Assembly (NCBI GenBank): GCA_002840015.1
Contig: PGZE01000017.1
Coordinates: 8,921 to 68,721 of the forward strand
Direction of reading: 5' to 3'
Length of the DNA: 59,801 nt
Source: Gammaproteobacteria bacterium HGW-Gammaproteobacteria-2
GTDB lineage: Bacteria > Pseudomonadota > Gammaproteobacteria > Xanthomonadales > Xanthomonadaceae
The position numbers were made by a program, and so were the translations under genes. A model generated the notes under the pieces. It was not told where the DNA came from, did not search any database, and worked only from the letters and a program-made list of their open reading frames with translations. Positions 18,078 to 26,636 of this stretch are shown piece after piece; the stretch's first letter is position 1; each line of letters starts with the position of its first letter.

Positions 18078-19105
18078 ACCTGATCAATGCCGCCGAGCGC
18101 GGCCTCATCCCTGATGGGTTGCTGCGATTTGGCATCCGTCGTCTGTGCGCACAGCGACTTCGCGATGAACACGGCAACGACATGGCGTTAGCCAATCAGC
18201 GCTTTGCAAGGCTGCTGCACGATCTGCACAACGACGCGATTGCCATCGAAACCCAGGCGGCCAATAGCCAGCACTACGAAGTACCGGCACGATTTTTCGA
18301 GTTGTGCCTGGGTGCGCAACTCAAATACAGCGCCTGCTACTACCCAACCGGCAATGAAACACTGGATCAAGCGGAGCAGGCCATGCTGGCCCTGTATGAC
18401 GAGCGCGCACAATTGGCCGATGATCAGGACATTCTGGAGTTGGGCTGCGGCTGGGGCTCGCTCACCCTGTGGATGGCAGAGCGCTACCCACGTTCACGCA
18501 TCACTGCGGTGTCCAACTCGCACTCGCAACGCGCCCACATCCAGGCGCAGGCGCAGATGCGCGGACTGGCCAATATTCAGGTCATCACCCGTGACGTGAA
18601 CACGCTGGATCTGCCAGTTGCAAGCTTTGATCGTGTCGTCTCCGTGGAGATGTTCGAGCACGTGCGCAACTACGCGGTGCTGCTGAAAAATATCAGTCAA
18701 TGGCTGCGCAGCGACGGCCAGTTGTTCGTCCACATCTTTTGTCATCGCACACTGATGTATCCCTTCGAAACGCAGGGCGAAGACAACTGGATGGGGCGAT
18801 ATTTCTTTACCGGCGGACTGATGCCTGCGGCCGATACCCTGCTGCACTTTCAGCATGATCTCGTGATACAGCAACGCTGGTTACTGTCGGGTACGCACTA
18901 CCGCAACACCGCCAACCATTGGTTGCACAATCAGGATCGTCACCGCAGCGAGGTACTGGCAGTGCTTGCAGCGACTTACGGCAACAACAACGCCGCGCGC
19001 TGGGCGCAACGCTGGCGCATGTTCTGGATGGCCTGCGCCGAGTTGTTCGGCTACGAAAATGGCAACCAATGGGGCGTCGCCCACTACCGGTTCAGCAGGC
19101 GCTGA
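18074..19105 (+). CDS. Cfa-like SAM methyltransferase 2
   Basis: A 343-residue methyltransferase of the Cfa/coclaurine-N-methyltransferase-like group. It has HYEVPARFFELCLG, YSACYYP (cysteine retained, unlike the first Cfa-like enzyme in the operon), the SAM motif LELGCGWGSLTLW (from about 122), VSVEMFEHVRNY, and a C-terminal helix ending GNQWGVAHYRFSRR. The second methyltransferase may act on another position or a head group. It is the last gene of the run, and its 3' end overlaps the opposite small secreted gene by 14 nt. Confidence 0.88.
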   Translation: MNLINAAERGLIPDGLLRFGIRRLCAQRLRDEHGNDMALANQRFARLLHDLHNDAIAIETQAANSQHYEVPARFFELCLGAQLKYSACYYPTGNETLDQAEQAMLALYDERAQLADDQDILELGCGWGSLTLWMAERYPRSRITAVSNSHSQRAHIQAQAQMRGLANIQVITRDVNTLDLPVASFDRVVSVEMFEHVRNYAVLLKNISQWLRSDGQLFVHIFCHRTLMYPFETQGEDNWMGRYFFTGGLMPAADTLLHFQHDLVIQQRWLLSGTHYRNTANHWLHNQDRHRSEVLAVLAATYGNNNAARWAQRWRMFWMACAELFGYENGNQWGVAHYRFSRR

Positions 19106-19502
19106 CCGCTTGCGTATTACACTCCACGTTGCTGCTGGCACTTGTGCTGATCGCAGCAGCGGTTACTGTCGCGGTATCCGCGTCAGCAGCCGGCTTGCCC
19201 TTGGCAACGCGGATGCCACGTGACTTCATCCATGCATCAAACTCTTCTGCGGTGAAGCGCGCGCCGGCATTGAAACGATACGGGCTGTTGTCGTACGCCG
19301 TTTTGGGCACGTAAGCGGCATCTTTGGCCGCCGCCGGCGCAGGCGCCGACACACTGGACGCCATGTCAGGGGCAGCAACGACTGTTGCTGAGCCTTGGAC
19401 GGGGCGAAGCGTTTCAACAACAGGCGCAACCTGATCCGCAGCAATCGCGGTCATTGGCAGCAACAGGCTCAACAGGGCAGCGGCGCGATGCAGCGTGGTC
19501 AT
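19092..19502 (-). CDS. Small secreted protein of unknown function
   Basis: A 136-residue protein with a clean N-terminal signal peptide (basic start, LLSLLLPMTAIAA, cleavage near AA/DQ). The mature part is Ala- and Val-rich and low in complexity. Its only structured-looking piece is around residues 60-100 (KTAYDNSPYRFNAG, FTAEEFDAWMKSRG). Two cysteines lie near the C-terminus (VECN, SAC). I do not recognise the family. It ends inside the last lipid-operon gene on the other strand. A periplasmic or envelope location is likely. Confidence 0.6.
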   Translation of the reverse strand: MTTLHRAAALLSLLLPMTAIAADQVAPVVETLRPVQGSATVVAAPDMASSVSAPAPAAAKDAAYVPKTAYDNSPYRFNAGARFTAEEFDAWMKSRGIRVAKGKPAADADTATVTAAAISTSASSNVECNTQAVSAC

Positions 19503-19567
19503 GACGCACTTCTCCGATCTACGGCCCCTGAGCGTCCGAGTTTAGGTGGTGAGGCGCGTCTGGCGCA

Positions 19568-19599
19568 ACAAAAAAAGCCCGGCTCGCGCCGGGCTTTCA
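19568..19599 (-). terminator. Rho-independent terminator of the ompA-like gene
   Basis: A perfect 10-bp stem AAAGCCCGGC / GCCGGGCTTT (19574-19583 with 19588-19597) with a TCGC loop. Read on the minus strand it is followed by seven Ts. It sits about 20 nt past the ompA-like stop codon. Confidence 0.9.
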
Positions 19600-19618
19600 G
19601 TGAAACGTGAACTGGACC

Positions 19619-20710
19619 TCAGTTCTGGACGTTCAGCTCAGTACGACGATTGCGTGCGCGACCCTCGCTGCTGTCGTTGCTGTCGATCGGACGGGACTCA
19701 CCGTAACCGTTCGGGCCCACCAACTGCGCTGCCGACACACCGTGCGCAAGCAGGTAGTCGTACGCTGCCTTGGCGCGACGCTCGGACAAGCCCTGGTTAT
19801 AAACTTCGGCACCCACCGAGTCGGTATGACCCGCCACTTCGACCTTCAACTGCGGGTACTTGCTGAGCACGGACGCTGCCTCGTCAAGAATGGCCGCCGA
19901 CTCCGGACGCAGGGTGGCTTTGTCGAAATCAAAGTTGACGCCACGCAGATCGATGGTGAGGGCCACCGGGCAACCATCCGGGCCAATGGCCTGACCAGCC
20001 TGTGAGGTCGGGCACTTGTCTTCACAATTGTTGACGCCATCGCCATCGTCATCGAGCTGATCGCAGGTCGGCGGCGGCGGCGGCGGCGGCGCAACAGCCG
20101 GAGCGGGTGCCGGCGCCGGCTTGGCGGCTTCACCGAAGCGGTACAACACATTGAAACCTATGCCCAAGTCGACAAAGAAATCACTGTTCGGCGCAGCGGC
20201 GCTCTCATCGTTGTTGTCCAAACGCGTACGCACTTCAGTGCGGATGCCCCAGCGCCCGTAATCAGCCTGCAAGCCAGCGCCAACATGGAACTCGACATTG
20301 TTGCCCTTGATCCGGCCCGGTGAGTTCGGGTTATTGATCAATTCAAACTCTTCGCGGTGGCGCAAAAAACCCGCACCCGCAAGCAAGTACGGGTTCCAGC
20401 TGCGCCCATCGGTCACGAAATGGTAACGGCCATCCAGCGACACACCATAATTGTTGAAGTGCAGATCATTCCCCTTCTTCTCCGGGTTCATGTAGTTGAA
20501 CTCGGCATCCAGAGAGAAATTGCGAGTGAAAAACCGCCCAAAGCCGAACTGATAGCCCACGGAACCACTTTCGACGTCACGATCATTGTCGAGATTCCAC
20601 AGCGTCGCACCGGTGCTCGCGTACCAACGATCATCGTATTCCTGTGCGGCAACGACACTTGAAAACACCAGGGCGCTCAGCACCGCACCACAAAGTAACT
20701 TCTTGTTCAT
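19619..20710 (-). CDS. OmpA-family outer membrane protein
   Basis: A 363-residue outer-membrane protein. A signal peptide (MNKKLL...VVAA) precedes an eight-strand beta-barrel-like domain (to about residue 195). A Pro/Ala linker with a run of seven prolines follows, then an acidic segment DDDGDGVNNCEDKCP resembling thrombospondin type-3 calcium-binding repeats. The C-terminal OmpA domain has FDFDKATLRPES, VEVAGHTDSVG and NQGLSERRAKA and anchors to peptidoglycan. ATG 20710 has GGAG at good spacing; a 33-residue longer reading would destroy the signal peptide. Similar OprF-like proteins are major porins or structural proteins. Confidence 0.93.
   Translation of the reverse strand: MNKKLLCGAVLSALVFSSVVAAQEYDDRWYASTGATLWNLDNDRDVESGSVGYQFGFGRFFTRNFSLDAEFNYMNPEKKGNDLHFNNYGVSLDGRYHFVTDGRSWNPYLLAGAGFLRHREEFELINNPNSPGRIKGNNVEFHVGAGLQADYGRWGIRTEVRTRLDNNDESAAAPNSDFFVDLGIGFNVLYRFGEAAKPAPAPAPAVAPPPPPPPTCDQLDDDGDGVNNCEDKCPTSQAGQAIGPDGCPVALTIDLRGVNFDFDKATLRPESAAILDEAASVLSKYPQLKVEVAGHTDSVGAEVYNQGLSERRAKAAYDYLLAHGVSAAQLVGPNGYGESRPIDSNDSSEGRARNRRTELNVQN
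20069..20091. repeat. (CGG)7 trinucleotide run in the OmpA linker
   Basis: Seven consecutive CGG triplets on the plus strand encode the proline run of the OmpA-like linker on the minus strand. Copy-number changes would stay in frame and only alter linker length. Confidence 0.85.
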
Positions 20711-20914
20711 TTTCTGCTCCAATTGCACTGCAACGGTTTGGGGGAGGTGCGTCCTGCAATAATCGGTGGCGAAACCGCAGCAGCACACCCGAGCAAGGAT
20801 ACGACCCACTATGTGACGCCAGCATTAACACAAATATAACACCAATCTCGCTGTCGCAGCACACGCCAGATAAACGCTCGAACCCATCGCATTTGTTCTT
20901 TTACTTTCAATGAC

Positions 20915-22363
20915 CTACGCCGTGAAAAGCGTCATCAGCGTCGGTACCGGTGTTGACTCGAACCGGGCTGGATCGCGGGTCAGCTCCAGAATCTGCTCCA
21001 CCCGGTGTGCCGGCAAATGCCCTCGCAGTGCGGACTCGAACTTCTGCAACAGCACCGGTATGCCCTCGCCACGGCGGTTACGATGACCGATCGGGAAATC
21101 GATCGACACCTTTTCGGTCGCTGTACCATCCTTGAAAAACACCTGCACCGAGTTGCCGATATAGCGTTTGTCCGGATCGAAATAGTCCTTGGTGAATTGT
21201 GGGTTTTCGCAGACTTGCATCTTGGCACGCAACGCGTCGATGCGTGGGTCGGCAGCTACTGAATCGCCATAGTCATCGGCGTTCAGGCGACCGAAGATCA
21301 GCGGCACCGCAACCATGTACTGGATGCAGTGATCACGATCCGCGTAATTGGCCAGCGGTCCGGTCTTGTCGATGATGCGGGCGCCCGCCTCCTGCGTCTC
21401 GATCATGATCCGCTCAATCTGATCGAGCCTGGCCGCGACCTGTGGATGCAGCTTCATTGCACATTCCACCGCAGTCTGGGCATGGAACTCGGCCGGGAAA
21501 CTGATCTTGAACAGCACGTTCTCCATCACATAGCTGCCAAACGCTCGCTCGAACTCGAACGCCTTGCCCTTGAAAGCCACATCGTAAAAACCCCAGGTTT
21601 TGGCGGTGAGCGCACTCGGGTAGCCGACGCAACCCTTGATGGCATTGAGGGCATGGGTAACCGCACGACGGCAGGCATCACCCGCCGCCCAACTCTTGCG
21701 CGGGCCGGCATTGGGTGCGTGGCGATAGGTGCGCAACACGCCATTGTCGATCCAGCTATGTGACACCGCGTTGATGATCTGCTCGCGGCTGCCGCCCATC
21801 ATGTGCGTGGCAACGGCGGTGGACGCCAGACGCACCAGAATCACATGATCCAGACCCACGCGATTGAAACTGTTCTTCAGGGCATAACAGCCCTGTATCT
21901 CATGCGCCTTGATCGCATAGGCCAGCACATCGCGCACGGTCAACACCTTGCCGCCCTCAGCAACCGGCTTGCGAGAAAGGTAGTCGGCAACAGCGAGAAT
22001 AGTGCCGAGGTTGTCCGAAGGATGCCCCCACTCGGCTGCCAGCCAGGTATCGTTGAAATCCAGCCAGCGCATCTGCACACCAATATTGTAGGCGGCTTGC
22101 ACCGGGTCCAATTCGAACGACGTACCCGGTACACGGGCACCGCCCTTGAGCTCGGCACCAGGTACCAGCGGCCCCAGATGCTTGACACATTCGGGATGTT
22201 TCATCGCCAGCATCGCGCAGGCCAGTGAATCCATCAGCATGTAGCGCGCGGTCTGAAATGCTTCGGTCGAACTCAAATGATAGTCAGCCACGTAATCGGC
22301 GATAGCAGCCATCTCGGGGTCGGGGTCGGGCCGCTGCGCGGAGCGGATGTCGTGCTGGCTCAT
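20915..22363 (-). CDS. prpD: MmgE/PrpD family 2-methylcitrate dehydratase
   Basis: A 482-residue MmgE/PrpD protein. PrpD dehydrates 2-methylcitrate in the methylcitrate route of propionate degradation and can also act on citrate. Recognisable segments are MRWLDFNDTWLAAEWGHPSDNLG, HEIQGCYALKNSFN, GLDHVILVRLAST, RHAPNAGPRKSWAAGDA and FPAEFHAQTAVE, all quoted in part. ATG 22363 is preferred over an upstream start 16 codons away. No prpB, prpC or acnD neighbour is present, so the physiological substrate is less certain. It is divergent from a LacI-type regulator 165 nt away, which may control it. Confidence 0.88.
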   Translation of the reverse strand: MSQHDIRSAQRPDPDPEMAAIADYVADYHLSSTEAFQTARYMLMDSLACAMLAMKHPECVKHLGPLVPGAELKGGARVPGTSFELDPVQAAYNIGVQMRWLDFNDTWLAAEWGHPSDNLGTILAVADYLSRKPVAEGGKVLTVRDVLAYAIKAHEIQGCYALKNSFNRVGLDHVILVRLASTAVATHMMGGSREQIINAVSHSWIDNGVLRTYRHAPNAGPRKSWAAGDACRRAVTHALNAIKGCVGYPSALTAKTWGFYDVAFKGKAFEFERAFGSYVMENVLFKISFPAEFHAQTAVECAMKLHPQVAARLDQIERIMIETQEAGARIIDKTGPLANYADRDHCIQYMVAVPLIFGRLNADDYGDSVAADPRIDALRAKMQVCENPQFTKDYFDPDKRYIGNSVQVFFKDGTATEKVSIDFPIGHRNRRGEGIPVLLQKFESALRGHLPAHRVEQILELTRDPARFESTPVPTLMTLFTA

Positions 22364-22471
22364 GTCAAGTCCGGTTTGGTGAGGTATCAGCCCACTATTT
22401 TGCCAGATCACGGGACACTTCGAGAAACTGGCCGCACAACGTGCTAAAAATAGCCATCGCAGCCCACTACT

Positions 22472-22483
22472 CCATGTTCATGG
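22472..22483. promoter_or_regulatory. Palindrome in the prpD-lacI-type intergenic region
   Basis: CCATGTTCATGG is a 12-nt near-perfect palindrome centred between the divergent prpD and LacI-type genes. It is a possible operator, but it lacks the central CG common in LacI-family sites, so support is weak. Confidence 0.25.
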
Positions 22484-22528
22484 CCGCTATATTGCTGGCA
22501 TCTGTCGTTTCCTACCGCGAGTGAGCGC

Positions 22529-23554
22529 ATGAAGGGCAAACCCACCTCGTTTGATATCGCCTACCAGGCCGGCGTGTCGCAATCGACGGTCTCACGCGCG
22601 CTGCGCAACAGCCCGCTGGTCAGTGCGGACACGCGCAAACGCATCCAGGAGATTGCCCGCGAGTTGCACTACACGGTCGACAAAAACGCCTCCAGCCTGC
22701 GCACTCAGCATCCGGGCACTCTGGCACTGCTGTTTTTCGAGGACCCGAGCCCCGACGAATCACAGATCAACCCGTTCTTCCTGTCGATGCTCGGCTCAAT
22801 TACCCGCGCCTGCGCGAAGCAGGGTTACGACTTGCTCATTTCGTTCCAGCAGCTTTCCAAAGACTGGCACGCCGATTTTCGTGACTCCAACAAAGCCGAT
22901 GGCATCATCTTGCTTGGCTACGGTGACTACCTCACCTACCGCAGCAAGCTGGAAAAACTGGTCGAACAAGGCACCCATTTTGTGCGCTGGGGCGCCGTTG
23001 AAAAAGATCAACCCGGCTTGTCGATCGGATGCGACAACTACCAGGGCGGCTGTGCAATCACTTCACATCTGTTGGCCGTCGGGCGGCGACAGATTGCATT
23101 CCTTGGCACTGCATCCGGGCAATACCCGGAGTTTGCCGAGCGTTATCGCGGCTACGCTGACACCTTGCTGCGGCAAGGCAGTCAAGTCGAGCCGAAGCTG
23201 CAGGTGGATGCGCTCAGCGCCCAGCAATCGGGTTATGACGCGACGACCACATTGCTGGCGCGCGGCACGCCATTCGATGCCATCTTCGCTGCCAGCGATC
23301 TGATCGCGATCGGTGCCATGCAGGCACTGAGTGAGCGCGGCATCCGTATACCCGAGCAGGTTTCAGTCGCTGGTTTTGACGACATCCCGATGGCCAGTTG
23401 CGTCAATCCGTCTCTGACTACCGCCAGCCAGGACACCAAACGCGCTGGTGAATTGCTGGTAACCAGCCTGCTCAAGCGCATCAATGGCGAGCCGGTCGAA
23501 AGTGCCATGTACCCAGTGCAATTGATGGTGCGGCGATCCTGCGGCGCACGCTGA
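22529..23554 (+). CDS. LacI/GalR family transcriptional regulator
   Basis: A 341-residue regulator. The N-terminal helix-turn-helix and hinge helix read FDIAYQAGVSQSTVSRALR and TRKRIQEIARELHYTVDKNASSLR. The rest is a periplasmic-binding-protein-like effector domain, with HLLAVGRRQIAFLG, FDAIFAASDLIAIGAMQAL and SVAGFDDIPMASCVNPSLTT, ending VMVRRSC-like. Ligand unknown; members usually sense sugars or related small molecules. It is divergent from prpD, the most obvious target. It ends 10 nt from the convergent flgL end. Confidence 0.92.
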   Translation: MKGKPTSFDIAYQAGVSQSTVSRALRNSPLVSADTRKRIQEIARELHYTVDKNASSLRTQHPGTLALLFFEDPSPDESQINPFFLSMLGSITRACAKQGYDLLISFQQLSKDWHADFRDSNKADGIILLGYGDYLTYRSKLEKLVEQGTHFVRWGAVEKDQPGLSIGCDNYQGGCAITSHLLAVGRRQIAFLGTASGQYPEFAERYRGYADTLLRQGSQVEPKLQVDALSAQQSGYDATTTLLARGTPFDAIFAASDLIAIGAMQALSERGIRIPEQVSVAGFDDIPMASCVNPSLTTASQDTKRAGELLVTSLLKRINGEPVESAMYPVQLMVRRSCGAR

Positions 23555-23564
23555 ACTATCGCGA

Positions 23565-24770
23565 TCAGCGCAGGAAATTGAACAGGCTCAGGTTCTGGAT
23601 GCGCACAAAGCTTTGCTGTGATGCCTCCAAAGTCCCCAACTGTTGGCTCAACCGACTCACCGCCTCAGTCAGATTGACGTCTTCAACTGCCGACAGGCTG
23701 GTGGCGATCTGCAGCTTGGCCGCTTCGTTGGCATTTTGCTGCTGTTCCATCGCGTTGAGCCGTGCCCCTACCTTGGCGCGGGTATCGATGATGCGACCAA
23801 GCGCGTTGTCCAGCCCTTCCAGGGCTCGGTTCATGGCATTGCTGACACCCGCACGCTGATTGTCATTGGCAATCGGCTGGCGCAGCGCATCAATCAGCTG
23901 TTGCACACTGGTGAACACATCCTGGGTGCTGCTGGCCGACAAGGTGAAGCTATCGCCCACAGCCGCCGCGCCTGAGAGCGCAACCTGCATGCCCTGGAAG
24001 GTGATGGTGTCGTTGCCCGAATAGCTGCCGCTGGCTACCACCGTGCTGGTGGCATCGACGATGTCGTAGCTGGTAGCGGTGGTGAACTGAATCGTGAATC
24101 CGGCTCCGGTAAATGCGCTGGGGTCACTTAATTGATTGTTGCCAACGACCACCGAGCCGGAATTGCCGGCGCCGGTGCCGACCACGAAGCGGCCATTGCC
24201 GCTGGCTGCCTGCATAAACACATCCGAACCCGGATCACCGCTTGCCACTGCCCCAGAAGGCCCTACTGCCAACAAACGCTGTCCCTGATCGCCAACATAA
24301 CTGACCGGCGCACCGGGAGCATTGGAACGTACGAAAGGCTGCGTCCGGGTTTGATTGCCGGCAAACAGGAACTCGCCATTGGCATCGCGGCTATTGGCGG
24401 TCTGCACCAGTTGGTCAAGGCGTTCCTGCAATTCACGTGCAATGTCCGCCCTGGCACTGTCGTTGAGCACCGGATTGATGCCTTGCAGGGACAATTCGCG
24501 CACCCGTTGCAGAATATCCTCACTCGTTGTCAGCGCATTTTCTTCAAGACCCAACCGAGAAGTGCCGGCTTGAATATTGCGCTGAAACTGCTCAATGCTG
24601 GCGTTGAACGCTGACAAATCCAGCGCACGTGCGCTGCCAACCGGGTCGAATGCCGGGCTCAAAATCCGTTTGCCGGTGGCCACCTGCTGCTGAACGTCCG
24701 ATATTGCCGCCTGATTGCCAAGCACGGCATTGAGTGCGCGAAGCTGCATGAAACTGGTCGAGACTCTCAT
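23565..24770 (-). CDS. flgL: Flagellar hook-filament junction protein FlgL (HAP3)
   Basis: A 401-residue flagellin-like protein that joins the hook (through FlgK) to the filament. The N-terminal D0/D1 region has MRVSTSFMQLRALNAV, TGKRILSPAFDPVGSARAL and ANGEFLFAGNQTRTQPF; the C-terminal helix (LSRLSQQLGTLEASQQSFVRIQNLSLFNFL-type) closes the coiled-coil. ATG 24770 is chosen over a start two codons upstream because FlgL proteins begin MRVST. Last gene of the flgB-L run, 2 nt after the flgK stop. Without intact FlgK its product could not be seated on the hook. Confidence 0.94.
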   Translation of the reverse strand: MRVSTSFMQLRALNAVLGNQAAISDVQQQVATGKRILSPAFDPVGSARALDLSAFNASIEQFQRNIQAGTSRLGLEENALTTSEDILQRVRELSLQGINPVLNDSARADIARELQERLDQLVQTANSRDANGEFLFAGNQTRTQPFVRSNAPGAPVSYVGDQGQRLLAVGPSGAVASGDPGSDVFMQAASGNGRFVVGTGAGNSGSVVVGNNQLSDPSAFTGAGFTIQFTTATSYDIVDATSTVVASGSYSGNDTITFQGMQVALSGAAAVGDSFTLSASSTQDVFTSVQQLIDALRQPIANDNQRAGVSNAMNRALEGLDNALGRIIDTRAKVGARLNAMEQQQNANEAAKLQIATSLSAVEDVNLTEAVSRLSQQLGTLEASQQSFVRIQNLSLFNFLR

Positions 24771-24772
24771 CG

Positions 24773-26597
24773 TCAACGCCCCTGTACCGCACCGAGCAAG
24801 GTCTGGAACAACGTATCAGCCACCGCAATCACACGCGCCGAAGCCTGGAAAGATTGTTCAAAGCGCAACAAATTGGCAGCCTCTTCATCAAGATTCACTC
24901 CCGACACACTTTGTTGCGCCTGCTCGGCCTGATTGCGCAGTGCGCGTTGCGCATCAAGGCCAATGCGCGCCTGCGCCGTGCTTGAGCCTACTTGCGCCAC
25001 CAGTTGCCCAAAACCCGAGCCGATACTGGTCGCGCCACCATCGAGCACCCCCTTGTTGATGATCTCGCCAAGACGCAATGCGTTACCGTTGTCGCCGACA
25101 CCACCGGCGTTAGGTACTACGGTGAACACGTCACCCGTCGCAGGTACCTCGCTGATCTCGAATTCCAGCCCGTTGACGCTGATCGTCGATCCCGGGCTGT
25201 AGGCAAACGCACCCGCGCCATTGATCTGATAGGTGTTGGCTGCGGTGAAAGATATTGTCAATGGCGTCAACAATGCCGGATTGGCGGCGTCCACAACACG
25301 CGGCGCACTGATGATGCCGCTGCCGAGATTGGCGCCATCGCGCAGCGAGCGCATGGGCACAGCCGCAGCAATACGGTTGGTCTGAGTGATTGCAACATCA
25401 ATACCGCTCGCCGCTGCCAGCACGGGGCGAATCTGGAAGCGATCACCGGCCGCTGCCGTACCGGTAACCACCAGATTCAAGCCATCGGCCACGAACGGGT
25501 CAAGCGCCGTACCCGTACCGGTCATCGCAATCGCAGCGCCATCGCTGCGGGTCAATGAATAAGCTGCACCATCGAAACCCAGAACGTAACTGAACGGGGT
25601 AACCGCGCTGATATCCGCGATGCTGGCATTCAGTGTGAGGCCAGCGCTGTTGCTGGCCACCCCGGAGACGGTGGGGCCCGGAACGCTAAAGAAATCGCCA
25701 CCCAACGCACCGTTCAAATCCATGCCAGCACGATGCTGCTCATTGAATGCCAAGGCCAGACCCGCCGCAGTACGGCCCAACTGAGCGCGTGCCGGATCCA
25801 GCAGATCACGACGCACATCGAGCAAGCCGCCCAACTCACCGCCATTGATCTGCGCCGACACCACCACACCGGTGCTGGCAACCGCTACTTCCGTGCGTGT
25901 CGGATCGAACGGGTTGGCAACCGCTGCCAGTTGATTGCTGCGGTTGCCCAGCACCAACGCCTGGCCGCTACCAACAAAGACATTGATGCTGCTGTCATCC
26001 TGCACCACCGCATTGAGCCCGACCACACCCGCCAGCTGTTTGAGCAGGCCATCACGTTTGTCCAGTAGATCCGCCGCCGGGCGATTGCTTGGCGAACTGG
26101 CTGCCGACACCTGAATTTCAGCATTAAGCGCTGCAACCGATCGGCCCAATTCGTTTATCTGACTTACGCTGTCGCTGATGCGCCGATTCAGATCCGCATC
26201 GATGCGCTCCATTTCGCGGGCGATGCCATTGAAGCGATCAGTCAGGGCATTGGCTTGACCCAGCAATGCCGTACGTGCTGCGGTATCGGAAGGATTGTTG
26301 GCCAAATCCTGCACTGAAGCAAAAAAACCGCTCAATGCCGGCTGCAAGCCAATGGCACGATCAGCAAGCAGATTGTCGAGGCGACTGGCCATTTCATCAA
26401 AAGCGCCCAAGCGCGACTCGCCCGAGGTAGCCGAACGCACACCCTCGATCAAGAACTGGCTGAAGATGCGTTCGATCGAACTTGTCTGCACACCCTGACC
26501 GACAAAAAACGGCCCGGTTTGCAATGGGGCCGGTCACATCCAGCGCTATGCGCGAGGTCAACAGCCCGGAAATACCGGTAGAAAGCAGATCAGCCAT
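24773..26597 (-). pseudogene. flgK: flgK (hook-associated protein 1), frameshifted by an internal deletion
   Basis: FlgK is the first hook-filament junction protein. The N-terminus is intact from ATG 26597: MADLLSTGISGLLTSRIALDVTG. Right after this, around 26527-26531, the expected HNIANVNTPGYSRQ-type rod motif is missing and the frame changes. The remaining protein continues in another frame as QTGPFFVGQGVQTSSIERIFSQF through to the normal C-terminus (LLRFEQSFQASARVIAVADT). The frame offset implies a loss of 3n+2 nt, estimated at 45-60 nt. A TTG at 26524 opens the downstream frame but would lack the conserved N-terminal helix. Either a real null mutation or an assembly deletion. Confidence 0.85.
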
Positions 26598-26636
26598 GAT
26601 GGCGTCCTCGTGAACTCGGCAAAACAGTAGCCATGA

